A stretch of DNA of 64,000 bases from Lachnospiraceae bacterium P6B14. GTDB taxonomy: Bacteria; Bacillota; Clostridia; Lachnospirales; Lachnospiraceae. Below the pieces are notes generated by a model. That model was not told the origin of the DNA. It worked only from the letters and a program-made list of their open reading frames with translations, and did not search any database. Location of the stretch: assembly GCA_000687695.1 (NCBI GenBank), contig JHWZ01000007.1, positions 62,001 through 126,000 on the forward strand. Reading direction: 5' to 3'. Each line of letters begins with the position of its first letter. Position 1 is the stretch's first letter. Position numbers and translations under genes: made by a program. Of the stretch, positions 29,641 to 37,975 are shown piece by piece.

Positions 29641-29778
29641 GCGTGATGAAAAATGTGTATCACTGTTCGGGATGTGTCTTGTACGTCGTTGCGTAGCGTG
29701 CGTTTTATGCACGCATGCAACGTGACGTACAAGAAAAAAGCGCAAGCGTGCCCGAACAGATACACGTTTTCATCACGC
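29641..29778 (+). repeat. Palindromic element A (138 bp)
   Basis: Arms GCGTGATGAAAA and TTTTCATCACGC enclose nested helices: CTGTTCGGG (29663-29671) with CCCGAACAG (29751-29759), CTTGTACGTC (29678-29687) with GACGTACAAG (29724-29733), GTTGC with GCAAC, and GCGTGC with GCACGC at the tip. One internal loop is asymmetric: GATGTGTC on the left, AAAAAAGCGCAAGCGTG on the right. It fills the gap between the HlyD-like gene and yggS, and is the same length as element B at 34657. No protein is encoded. Confidence 0.8.
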
Positions 29779-29802
29779 GACGTATAGAGAAAGGAGTAAC
29801 GA

Positions 29803-30501
29803 ATGTCAGTAACAGAGAACTTAGAAGAGGTTGAACGAAGAATATGTGCAGCATGCGAGCGCGCAGGACGTGACAGGAGCGAAGTTACGCTTATTGCAGT
29901 AAGCAAGACTAAGCCTATCGAAATGATCGAAGAAGCCGTAGATGCCGGTATTCGTATTTTCGGTGAGAATAAAGTTCAGGAACTCGTGCAGAAGCATGAT
30001 GAGATGGAAGAGGGCCTGGAATGGCATATGATCGGACATCTTCAGACAAATAAGGTTAAAATGCTCCCGGGACGAACAAAAATGATCCACAGCGTAGATT
30101 CACTTCATCTGGCAGAAGAGATTAATAAGCAGTATGCAAAGCATGGTGAGATTGCGCACGTTTTGATCGAGGTGAACATGGCCGGCGAGGAGAGTAAGTT
30201 TGGACTCGCACCACAAGATGTGGAGTCATTTTTGGACGAAATCGCAAAATTTGCCAATATTTATGTCCACGGACTGATGACAATTGCACCATTTGTGGAA
30301 GATGCGAATGAAAATCGGAAGATTTTTACAGATTTAAAGAAATTACTTATTGACATGAAGAGGAAAAACAACGATAATATAGATATGAGAGAATTGTCCA
30401 TGGGGATGACCGGTGACTATGAAGTAGCGATAGAAGAGGGGGCTACTTTTGTCAGAGTCGGAACGGGTATCTTTGGGGCGAGAAACTATCAGAAAGGATG
30501 A
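29803..30501 (+). CDS. PLP homeostasis protein (YggS/PLPBP family)
   Basis: Single-domain alanine-racemase-fold PLP carrier of 232 residues. The PLP lysine is in IAVSKTKP (near residue 36), and GENKVQEL, WHMIGHLQTNK and ELSMGMTGDYEVAIEEGATFVRVG are conserved. It buffers pyridoxal phosphate and amino acid balance. The start follows AAAGGAG. The yggS-sepF order is conserved across Gram-positive bacteria. Confidence 0.94.
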   Translation: MSVTENLEEVERRICAACERAGRDRSEVTLIAVSKTKPIEMIEEAVDAGIRIFGENKVQELVQKHDEMEEGLEWHMIGHLQTNKVKMLPGRTKMIHSVDSLHLAEEINKQYAKHGEIAHVLIEVNMAGEESKFGLAPQDVESFLDEIAKFANIYVHGLMTIAPFVEDANENRKIFTDLKKLLIDMKRKNNDNIDMRELSMGMTGDYEVAIEEGATFVRVGTGIFGARNYQKG

Positions 30502-30507
30502 AGTTAG

Positions 30508-31026
30508 ATGGCTTTAAAATCAGTTTTGGATTTCTTCAAAATCGGAGAAGAAGACGGCGACGATTATGAAGATGATTATTATGAGAACGAAGAGCCTGAG
30601 GCACCTGCAGAAAGAGAGCCCAGGAAAAGAACCTTCGCTTCTCAGACACGTGAAGAAACAGTAGACGAGGAGACGACAAAAAGACCGTCATTCCTCAGCT
30701 CAAAATCAAAGGTGGTGGCTATGAAACCAGCAATGCAGGTAAATATCATCTCTCCAAGTTCATTTGAGGATTCACAGGAAATATGTAATAAGCTTTTATC
30801 AGGACGTCCGGTAGTTGTAAATCTCGAGGGCTTTGATCCGGATGACGCTCAGCGAATTATGGATTTCATTTCCGGGTGTATATACGCGATAAACGGTAAA
30901 TACAACCAGATTGCAAAGTATATATTTATCTTTTCACCGGAAAACGTGGATATCAACAGCGATTCTTTGTCAATCAATGACAATAATACCGTATCCATGA
31001 TGCCTACTATCGAGAAAGAGTTCTAG
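30508..31026 (+). CDS. sepF: Cell division protein SepF
   Basis: A 172-residue membrane anchor for FtsZ. It has the N-terminal amphipathic membrane-binding segment (about 1-13), an acidic, disordered linker (15-75), and the conserved C-terminal domain (80-165) with GRPVVVNLEGFDPDDAQRIMDF and DFISGCIYAINGK. It follows yggS by 6 bases and precedes divIVA by 12, consistent with a septation operon. Confidence 0.95.
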   Translation: MALKSVLDFFKIGEEDGDDYEDDYYENEEPEAPAEREPRKRTFASQTREETVDEETTKRPSFLSSKSKVVAMKPAMQVNIISPSSFEDSQEICNKLLSGRPVVVNLEGFDPDDAQRIMDFISGCIYAINGKYNQIAKYIFIFSPENVDINSDSLSINDNNTVSMMPTIEKEF

Positions 31027-31038
31027 GAGGAGTGAGCG

Positions 31039-32478
31039 ATGCTGTCGCCATTAGAATTAGAGAATAAACGTATACTTACAAACAAGCGCAGGTACGATCG
31101 TTACGAGATGGACGAGTACCTTGATATGGTTTTTGAAAACTATAAAGAGCTTTTTAACGCATACGAAGAACAGAAAAAACAGATAAAAACTCTCAGTGAG
31201 GGGATTCAGTATTATCGTTCTATCGAGTCCACCATGCAGAAGGCTTTGCTTCTCGCAGAGAAGACATCGAAAGAAACAAAGGATGCTGCTATTCTAAAGG
31301 CTGAGGCCATCGAAAAGGATGCAAATAACAAAGCAGCCAAGATACTCGGAACTGCTGAGCAGGAGTATACGCGTATTCGTGAAAAATGTATCGAACTTGT
31401 TACTCAGTTCAACAATTATAAAGCACAGCTTCAGATTGCGGCAAATGAGCAGCTTAAACTCATAACCAGTACGACATTTGACATTGAGACTCCTGAGATT
31501 GACAAGCAGGAGGATGTTAAGGCATCAGGACTTGAGTCAGTTGATGCCATGTCAGCCGTAAAGGAGCCTTATGTAGCTAACGTTGAGCCTGTTCAACCTG
31601 ATACGATTGCACCGGTTGAGCCGGTAGCCTCGCAGCCTGAACCGGTTGCTCCACAGCCTGAACCGGTTGCTCCACAGCTTGAGCCGTTTGCTCCTATGGA
31701 GTCGTTTGCTTCTGTTCAACAGGAGAGTGTTCAACCGGAATCATTTGTACAGATGGAAGCTGAAGCTGCACCTGTAGAGCCTGTCGCACAGCAGGAAGCT
31801 GAACCGGCATCTGTTGAGTCATTTGCTCAGACGCAGGAGGATCAATCTACTCAGTTTACAACAATTGGAGAGCCGGAGGCTACAGTTGCTCCTGAAACAT
31901 CAGTTGGTATGGAAACTGTTGTTCCTACAGGGATGGATGCAGTAGTAGAAGAGCGTCCAAAATCAAATGTGTACTCGTATTCAGCGACAGGAAACACAAA
32001 TCCTTTACCGAATCTTTCCGGTGATATTTATAAGAGTCCGGAGACAGCACAGCAAGAGCAGGATATTTCTTCTCAGTTTGAGATGTATACGGAAACGCCT
32101 GTTGCAGCTACTCAGCCTGAGCCCGTCTCTGAGAAGACTATGATACTGCCTGATGTAAAAAAAGCTGACAGAGAGTCATTACGAGTATCAAAAACCTACT
32201 CTGAGGAAGAACAGCTTCAGATCCTTTCGGCTGAGACGATAAATCTCGGTGATTCGATAAAAGCTGTTAAAGAAAAGGAAATGCTCGAGGTTCCGCAGCG
32301 TGATGAGACCGAACAGATTGTTTTGGAGCCGGGTGTTACCGAAACTCCTGTTTCAGGACAGCCTAAAACTGGTCTTGATACCATACTTCAGAGTATGACA
32401 ATAGGTAAAAAGAAAAAAGCAAACGGAGAAAGTGCTGAGGATCCATTTGAGTTTCTCGGCAGCGTAGATGATTTCTGA
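31039..32478 (+). CDS. divIVA: DivIVA-family protein with long Pro/Glu/Val-rich tail
   Basis: A 479-residue protein. The N-terminal DivIVA lipid-binding domain (MLSPLELENKRILTNKRRYD) and coiled coil (residues 30-155) recognise curved membrane at poles and septa. The C-terminal half (about 165-430) is low complexity, with imperfect repeats of the type PEPVAPQ and EPVA, and ends in a short basic/acidic segment. The tail is about twice the length of the usual DivIVA. Its stop overlaps the lspA start (TGATG). Confidence 0.88.
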   Translation: MLSPLELENKRILTNKRRYDRYEMDEYLDMVFENYKELFNAYEEQKKQIKTLSEGIQYYRSIESTMQKALLLAEKTSKETKDAAILKAEAIEKDANNKAAKILGTAEQEYTRIREKCIELVTQFNNYKAQLQIAANEQLKLITSTTFDIETPEIDKQEDVKASGLESVDAMSAVKEPYVANVEPVQPDTIAPVEPVASQPEPVAPQPEPVAPQLEPFAPMESFASVQQESVQPESFVQMEAEAAPVEPVAQQEAEPASVESFAQTQEDQSTQFTTIGEPEATVAPETSVGMETVVPTGMDAVVEERPKSNVYSYSATGNTNPLPNLSGDIYKSPETAQQEQDISSQFEMYTETPVAATQPEPVSEKTMILPDVKKADRESLRVSKTYSEEEQLQILSAETINLGDSIKAVKEKEMLEVPQRDETEQIVLEPGVTETPVSGQPKTGLDTILQSMTIGKKKKANGESAEDPFEFLGSVDDF

Positions 32479-32987
32479 TGAAAGAAAAACGTTTTTCAAT
32501 GATGAAGATCCATGTTGTTTATTCAGCGATCTTCATCATTGCTTTAGTAATTGATCGTATTACAAAAATATGGGCGTCTTCCCAACTTGTATCAGAGGAT
32601 ATAAGCTTATGGGATGGCGTTCTTAAGTTTCATTATCTGGAAAACCGGGGGGCTGCTTGGGGACTGTTTCAAAACGCCTTCTGGCTTTTTTATATCATTA
32701 CGGCAGTGGCGGTCGTTATTATGGCTATCATATATGCCAGGATACCATTTTCAAAAAGATATCATTTGCTCAGATTTCTTTTGGTAATGCTTTGTACGGG
32801 AGCTGTTGGCAATTTCATTGACCGTGCGTTATATCATTATGTTGTTGATTTCATAAGTGTTGAATTCATCAATTTCCCCGTATTCAATGTAGCTGATATA
32901 TATGTGACCGTTTCCGTATTTTTGATGGTTATTGCCCTGTTTTTCAAATACAGCAAGGATGATGATCTATGGAAAAAGAAAGCGTAG
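32478..32987 (+). CDS. lspA: Lipoprotein signal peptidase (SPase II)
   Basis: Aspartic membrane protease of 169 residues that cleaves prolipoproteins. Four membrane helices are visible, and both catalytic Asp residues are present: Asp115 in GNFIDR and Asp140 in FNVADIY. The NRGAAWGLF motif is intact. The start overlaps the divIVA stop; its end overlaps rluD by 19 bases. Confidence 0.96.
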   Translation: MKEKRFSMMKIHVVYSAIFIIALVIDRITKIWASSQLVSEDISLWDGVLKFHYLENRGAAWGLFQNAFWLFYIITAVAVVIMAIIYARIPFSKRYHLLRFLLVMLCTGAVGNFIDRALYHYVVDFISVEFINFPVFNVADIYVTVSVFLMVIALFFKYSKDDDLWKKKA

Positions 32988-33922
32988 CTTGTGATCAGGT
33001 TATACAGCTTTTCGTCAGTCGAGGCGATGATAATCTTCGTCTCGATATTTTTTTGACGGAACAGACGGAGTATTCTCGTTCATTTATACAAAAGTTGATC
33101 AAACAGGAGAGTATAACTATCGATGATAAACCTGCGAAAAAAGCTGGTCAACCTATTCACGCAGGCTCGATAATTAAGCTTTTTGTTCCGCCGATAAAGG
33201 AGCTTTCCATAGAATCAGAGAATATGGAGCTTGATATCGTGTACGAGGACGAGGACGTGATACTTATCAATAAACCAAAAGGAATGGTTGTACATCCGGC
33301 ACCGGGACATGAGTCGCACACCCTCGTAAACGGACTTATGTATCACTGCAAGGATCATTTATCCGATATAAACGGAATACTTCGTCCCGGGATAGTCCAC
33401 AGGATCGATATGGATACAACCGGAATAATCATCGCATGTAAAAATGACACGTCACATCAAAGCCTGGCTAAACAGTTTGCTGATCACAGCATTACAAGAC
33501 GTTATCAGGCGATCGTATACAATAATTTCAAAGAAGATGACGGTACAATTGATAAGCCTCTTGCCAGAGATCCGAAAGACAGAAAACGTATGGCTGTCGT
33601 ATCAGAGGACAAAGGACGCAGGGCAGTGACTCATTATCACGTGTTAGATCATCTGAATAACAGATTTAACCACGTAGAATGTCAGCTTGAAACAGGTCGA
33701 ACTCATCAGATTAGAGTCCATATGGCTTCAATCAGACATCCGTTGTTAGGTGATCAGGTATATGGACCAAAGCCCGAATCAGCGTTTGCATCACTCGAAG
33801 GACAGGTTCTTCATGCAGGAATTCTCGGATTTGTCCATCCGAGGACAGGTCAATATATGGAGTTCGAATCTGAGCTGCCGCAATATTTTGTATCTTTGCT
33901 TGAACGCCTGAAAAATAATTGA
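32969..33922 (+). CDS. RluD-type 23S rRNA pseudouridine synthase
   Basis: A 317-residue protein with an N-terminal S4 domain (about 20-80) and a RluA-family catalytic domain, with the nucleophile Asp147 in HRIDMDTTG, followed by GRTHQIRVHMA. This family modifies large-subunit rRNA; the exact uridines cannot be assigned. lspA-rluD is a conserved Firmicute pair. The usual downstream pyr genes are absent here. Confidence 0.92.
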   Translation: MEKESVACDQVIQLFVSRGDDNLRLDIFLTEQTEYSRSFIQKLIKQESITIDDKPAKKAGQPIHAGSIIKLFVPPIKELSIESENMELDIVYEDEDVILINKPKGMVVHPAPGHESHTLVNGLMYHCKDHLSDINGILRPGIVHRIDMDTTGIIIACKNDTSHQSLAKQFADHSITRRYQAIVYNNFKEDDGTIDKPLARDPKDRKRMAVVSEDKGRRAVTHYHVLDHLNNRFNHVECQLETGRTHQIRVHMASIRHPLLGDQVYGPKPESAFASLEGQVLHAGILGFVHPRTGQYMEFESELPQYFVSLLERLKNN

Positions 33923-33941
33923 AATTCACGAAAAAAACCTC

Positions 33942-34011
33942 TTGACAAGACCATGTACACAGGTGTAGAATATCTATTGCAACAACGAAAAATCGTGTGT
34001 ACACGTTTGTA
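33942..34011 (+). promoter_or_regulatory. Promoter and two operators of the BlaI-type gene
   Basis: TTGACA (33942-33947) and TAGAAT (33966-33971), 18-base spacer. A perfect dyad TACACAGGTGTA (33956-33967) lies in the spacer and touches the -10. A second, near-dyad TACACGTTTGTA (34000-34011) is 44 bases downstream, just before the gene. Both fit the TACA..TGTA pattern bound by MecI/BlaI/CopY repressors, suggesting autorepression. Confidence 0.7.
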
Positions 34012-34029
34012 GAACAAGGGGATATGTTA

Positions 34030-34413
34030 ATGGCAAACAAATCTGATGAAATTCGATTGCATGAAGGCGAGTTAAACGTCATGGAGCTTTTGTGGTCCAA
34101 CAGTGTTCTCGCTGCAAAGGATATTGCAAAGATCATCAAAGAGTATATCGGTTGGGAGAAGAATACGACCTACACGGTTATTAAACGACTGATCGATAAA
34201 GGTGCCGTGTCACGTGAGGATCCCGGTTTTAACTGCAGGGCTAAGGTGACAAAAAAAGAAGTTCAGCGTATTGAGACCGAGGCTTTGTTATCAAAAATGT
34301 TCAATGGATCACTCAGTGTATTTATCCAGGATTATCTTGGACAGAGAAAACTTAACACTGAAGAGATCATCGAACTTCAGAGAATGATCAATCGAAATCA
34401 GAAAGCCGGCTGA
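34030..34413 (+). CDS. BlaI/MecI-family transcriptional repressor
   Basis: A 127-residue winged-helix repressor. The family core is clear: LHEGELNVMELLW, DIAKIIKEYIGWEKNTTYTV (recognition helix) and IKRLIDKGAVSRE, with a C-terminal dimerisation helix. No blaR/mecR sensor and no beta-lactamase lie next to it, so the trigger for derepression is unknown. The ATG at 34030 follows AAGGGGA. Two TACA..TGTA operators lie in its promoter region. Confidence 0.92.
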   Translation: MANKSDEIRLHEGELNVMELLWSNSVLAAKDIAKIIKEYIGWEKNTTYTVIKRLIDKGAVSREDPGFNCRAKVTKKEVQRIETEALLSKMFNGSLSVFIQDYLGQRKLNTEEIIELQRMINRNQKAG

Positions 34414-34453
34414 TGAATAGCAGTGGTTCTCATCAAAAAAATGTATTTTATAT

Positions 34454-34483
34454 GCCTTATGACTCAGGTCATAGGGCTTTTTC
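34454..34483 (+). terminator. Intrinsic terminator after the BlaI-type gene
   Basis: GCCTTATGAC pairs with GTCATAGGGC around a TCAG loop (one mismatch or wobble), followed by a T-rich run. The next 97 bases (34484-34580) hold nothing I recognise. Confidence 0.8.
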
Positions 34484-34580
34484 TTTATCTACGCAAACTG
34501 CTGTAAATACGTCGTTTCAAGAAGATAATATGATATGAGAGATATAGCTCTCTTGGACAAACTCCAGTTTTTCAAAAACC

Positions 34581-34610
34581 TTGACATATAACTTGTTTCT
34601 ATGATATAAT
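34581..34610 (+). promoter_or_regulatory. Promoter of the recombinase gene
   Basis: TTGACA (34581-34586), 18-base spacer, TATAAT (34605-34610). The expected 5' untranslated region is about 215 bases and contains all of element B. Confidence 0.75.
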
Positions 34611-34656
34611 ATTAAAAGCTATAGACGTATTCTAGTTTTTGCCAAAGTTGAATAAG

Positions 34657-34794
34657 GCGTGATGAAAAATGTGTATCACTGTGATGGATGTCTCTTGAAC
34701 GTCGGTGCGTAGCGTGCGTATTTTGCACGCATGCACCGCTACGTTCAAGAAAAAAGCGCAAGCGTGCCATCACAGATACACGTATTCATCACGC
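34657..34794 (+). repeat. Palindromic element B (138 bp), in the leader of the recombinase gene
   Basis: Same architecture and length as element A. The outer arms GCGTGATGAAAA and ATTCATCACGC are nearly the same, but inner helices differ with compensating changes: CTGTGATGG (34679-34687) pairs with CCATCACAG (34767-34775), CTTGAACGT (34694-34702) with ACGTTCAAG (34741-34749), and GGTGC with GCACC. The unpaired strands (GATGTCTC; AAAAAAGCGCAAGCGTG) are kept. It lies between the promoter at 34581 and the recombinase start, so it would be transcribed as leader RNA. Confidence 0.8.
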
Positions 34795-34833
34795 CGTAAA
34801 CAATATATGTTATTACGTTAGGAGGATAATCCT

Positions 34834-35904
34834 ATGGCCATTGATAAAAAGATCACGTATCACGAGCAGACGTCTCGTGAAAACACACGAAAGCTTCGTG
34901 AGGTATTGGAGACTTTGCCTCCGTTTTGCAGAGATTATTTCCGTGCAATGGAACCAAAGACCTCAGCTAAGACCAGAATAAGCTACGTATACGATATACG
35001 CCTTTTCTTTACATTTTTATGCGAAAGCAATCCTTACTTCAAAAAGAAGGATGACATCACATCGATAAGGCTTGATGAATTGGAACAGCTTAATGCTATC
35101 GATATCGAGGAATTTATGGAGTATTTGAAGCTGTATGAGGATGAGTCTGGTGTGACTCATACAAATGGTGAACGAGGCTTAAAACGCAAATTAGCGTCTC
35201 TGAGGAGCTTTTTTAACTATTATTACAAGCATGAGCTCATCAAAACCAATCCAACAGTCATCGTAGACATGCCAAAGCTTCATAAACAGGAAATAACCAG
35301 ACTGGATTATGATGAGGTTGCAAATCTCCTTGACTATGTAGAACATGGCGGAGAGGCGATGACAGGCATGAAAAGAACGTATTTTGAAAAGAATCGCGTA
35401 AGAAATCTCGCACTCTTCACTCTCCTTTTAGGTACCGGCATTCGTGTTTCAGAGTGTGTAGGGTTGGATACAGAGGATATTGACTTTAAAAATAACCGTA
35501 TCAGGATAATACGAAAAGGCGGCAAGGAGGACTTCGTTTACTTTGGTGATGAGGTTGCCGAGGCTATGTACACATATTATGAAGAACGAAAAACAGTTGA
35601 TACAAAGCAGGGCCATGAGCATGCGTTTTTCTTATCAATTCAGAAAAGACGAATCACGGTACAGGCTGTTGAGGACCTCGTAAAGGAGGCCGCCTCACAT
35701 GTGACTACCGTAAAGCATATCACGCCTCATAAGCTCAGATCTACGTATGGTACCAGTCTTTACAGAGAAACCGGTGATATTTACCTCGTAGCAGAGGTTT
35801 TGGGCCATAATGACGTAAATACAACGAGACGACACTACGCTGCTCTCGATGAGGATCGCAAACGAAGGGCCGCCTCGGCAGTTACATTACGTAAGGACGA
35901 ATAG
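34834..35904 (+). CDS. Tyrosine recombinase of Xer type
   Basis: A 356-residue site-specific recombinase. The N-terminal core-binding domain is about 30-140; the catalytic residues are Arg204 (GTGIRVSE), Lys228/231 (RKGGKE), His299 and Arg302 (TPHKLRST), His325 (LGHND) and Tyr335 (HYAAL). All are present. Its length and N-terminal LPPFCRDYFRAM resemble single-protein chromosome-dimer resolvases (XerS type), but no phage genes are near, so a housekeeping role is more likely than a phage integrase. AGGAGG lies 8 bases before the ATG. Its stop is 1 base from that of the convergent amidase. Confidence 0.88.
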   Translation: MAIDKKITYHEQTSRENTRKLREVLETLPPFCRDYFRAMEPKTSAKTRISYVYDIRLFFTFLCESNPYFKKKDDITSIRLDELEQLNAIDIEEFMEYLKLYEDESGVTHTNGERGLKRKLASLRSFFNYYYKHELIKTNPTVIVDMPKLHKQEITRLDYDEVANLLDYVEHGGEAMTGMKRTYFEKNRVRNLALFTLLLGTGIRVSECVGLDTEDIDFKNNRIRIIRKGGKEDFVYFGDEVAEAMYTYYEERKTVDTKQGHEHAFFLSIQKRRITVQAVEDLVKEAASHVTTVKHITPHKLRSTYGTSLYRETGDIYLVAEVLGHNDVNTTRRHYAALDEDRKRRAASAVTLRKDE

Positions 35905-35905
35905 A

Positions 35906-37735
35906 TCACCTTTTTGTCGGGTATTTTTTGAAGAATGAATCAATAACTCCTGCGATTGTCTTGGATGCTTTGTTTTTAAAGCTGGTTGTGTTAACACGCT
36001 TGTGATCCTTGTCTCCGCTAAGGAAACAAAGCTCAATAAGGATCGCCGGTACGCTGTTTCTCTTGATCACGTAGAAACCGGCACTCTTTACTCCGCGGTC
36101 AACTGTTTTAAGGGCATTTACTATCGCCGTATCCATCATACTTGCCATGATGGAGCTTTTTATGCCTGAGAACGATGATTTATTGTTACTCGTGGAATAA
36201 TAAACCTCTGTACCGTTTGCTTTTTTGTTGTCCGCAGAGTTCATGTGCAGGCTTACAAACGCGTCAGCTCCGACCTTTTTTGCAAACTTTGATCTGTCAT
36301 CCAGCGTTACAAAGCTGTCATTCATTCTGGTCCAGTACACCTTTACCTTTGGATTCGCGTCTCTGAAATACTTATGAAGGATCGTATATCCCATATTCAG
36401 ATTCAAATTCTTTTCGTGGATCCCGTAATGTGAGGCTCCATTATCAAAATCCCCATGACCGCAATCGAACACCAGGATATTTTTGAAAATTTTTCTCGGC
36501 TTATCCAACGTTACCAGGAATTCATCTCCGATACGATCGATCTTGTAGCCCTGGAGTGTTTTTGTCGTTATCTTTATGACTGTATTGCCACCTGATGAGG
36601 TTGACACCTTATATTTCTTTATATAATCATTGTTGATTACAGGCGGATGCTCAGTATAGAACTTGTAATGATCACCATTTATGAAAATCTTAAATGCTTT
36701 TGTGTATTTGACTGAATCATAGCAGTCATCAACCTTTATGCTGTCGATCAGATATGATGAATCAGGTCTGGTAAACTTGAATGAATAGTTGAACTCCTGG
36801 CCGGTCGATGTCGAATAATCCCAAAGCAACTTGAAATGCAGATGTTTTTCAAAGGTTGTATAGGTAAACTCAGTTACATCAGCACAGTAGATAGTGATCG
36901 TAACCTTGCCGTCTTCTTCGGAAACCACCATGCGTTCCACGATATCTCCGAACCTGTCATACATTTTCAGATCAGGCAAAAATGTCGAGTCCGGAAGCGT
37001 TATGGTTATAACCTGAGCACTTCTGTCGACGCTGACTGAATCAAATGAAGCCTGCCTGTCTCCGTAGAAATTAAGGTCAATGTAGGCCATATTGTCAAAC
37101 ATCGAATACTCTCCTGTCGCCCTGTTTATATGATTCTTTGATGTATCAGTATCCTCTGTGGTGCCATTCCAATCAAAAAACAATGATCTGTACATGGTAT
37201 AAGTAGCCGACGAGCCGTCCCATGAGCCGGTATATCCCATCGCTGATATAAATCTGGCTAAAGGAATACACGGTATGGCAGACTCAGATTCCTTTTGAAC
37301 CATAGTAATAGCTTTACTTAATGAATAAGACGTCGGCTGGCCGTTTTTCTCGATGGTGACACTGGATTCTCCCGCCTTCATAATAATCGCTGTTTTCGTA
37401 TCCTCATCGTAAGCTCTGTATGAACCGAGTGATTCATCGTATGAAAAATCAAAGCCCCAAACAGTTTTAATAAGCTCTTCTGCCGGTGCATATAAGGTAC
37501 TGTTGATCTTTATAACAGGTAATGTCTGAAAGGTATAATCCTTGTGATGATACTTCAGCATACCCTGAACACCGGTATATGACTGAGTCTTTCCGTCATA
37601 TGTAATATTAAACGGAGCCGATTCCTTTTTGTTTTTTGATTTTGCCTGTGAGTCCGCGGCAAAAAATGACAGACACAGGACCGATAATGCCAGAACAAGC
37701 ATAGTCCTGCTTAAAAATGTTGACATAGACTTCAT
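35906..37735 (-). CDS. Secreted N-acetylmuramoyl-L-alanine amidase (Amidase_3)
   Basis: About 609 residues with a signal peptide, a copper amine oxidase-like N-terminal beta domain (about 45-180) typical of clostridial wall proteins, a middle beta-rich region, and a C-terminal zinc amidase. The zinc and catalytic residues are seen in FDCGHGD, HEKNLN, FVSLHMNS and ILIELCFLS. It splits the lactyl-peptide bond of peptidoglycan. I prefer the ATG at 37735 (GGAGG 11 bases upstream) over the ATG at 37753, which overlaps that site. Confidence 0.9.
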   Translation of the reverse strand: MKSMSTFLSRTMLVLALSVLCLSFFAADSQAKSKNKKESAPFNITYDGKTQSYTGVQGMLKYHHKDYTFQTLPVIKINSTLYAPAEELIKTVWGFDFSYDESLGSYRAYDEDTKTAIIMKAGESSVTIEKNGQPTSYSLSKAITMVQKESESAIPCIPLARFISAMGYTGSWDGSSATYTMYRSLFFDWNGTTEDTDTSKNHINRATGEYSMFDNMAYIDLNFYGDRQASFDSVSVDRSAQVITITLPDSTFLPDLKMYDRFGDIVERMVVSEEDGKVTITIYCADVTEFTYTTFEKHLHFKLLWDYSTSTGQEFNYSFKFTRPDSSYLIDSIKVDDCYDSVKYTKAFKIFINGDHYKFYTEHPPVINNDYIKKYKVSTSSGGNTVIKITTKTLQGYKIDRIGDEFLVTLDKPRKIFKNILVFDCGHGDFDNGASHYGIHEKNLNLNMGYTILHKYFRDANPKVKVYWTRMNDSFVTLDDRSKFAKKVGADAFVSLHMNSADNKKANGTEVYYSTSNNKSSFSGIKSSIMASMMDTAIVNALKTVDRGVKSAGFYVIKRNSVPAILIELCFLSGDKDHKRVNTTSFKNKASKTIAGVIDSFFKKYPTKR

Positions 37736-37876
37736 GATCCAAATAACCTCCATTCACCCCAAACGCTTTATATATATCATAATCTATTATATTTTCATCA
37801 TGCACTGCATAATATAACTTTTTTACATGACAAAATCATGGCAATATGTCGATTTTTCGTTATTTTCACAAAAAAT

Positions 37877-37947
37877 CGAATATTTGTTCGAAAAATGTAT
37901 TGACAAACATTTGTTCGTGTGCTATATTTGTATCAAACAGATGTTCG
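37877..37947 (+). promoter_or_regulatory. Promoter with three LexA-type boxes
   Basis: Promoter TTGACA (37900-37905), 17-base spacer, TATATT (37923-37928). Boxes: CGAATATTTGTTCG (37877-37890), CAAACATTTGTTCG (37904-37917, inside the -35/spacer) and CAAACAGATGTTCG (37934-37947, at the start of transcription). All share 5+4+5 spacing with the box at the lexA promoter (13029-13042). Confidence 0.8.
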
Positions 37948-37975
37948 TTTTAGTGTTTGCAAAGGAGTGATTAAC

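Noticed and set aside
34561-34620. A dif-like recombination site upstream of the Xer gene
   Set aside because: GTTTTTCAAAAACCTTGAC has some resemblance to streptococcal dif sites near xerS, but the match is poor and overlaps a promoter; no strong dyad with the expected spacing.
29641-34794. Elements A and B as a classical MITE or insertion sequence
   Set aside because: Terminal arms are inverted, but I see no target-site duplication flanking either copy, and the whole length is palindromic with compensatory changes. Not excluded, but not supported.
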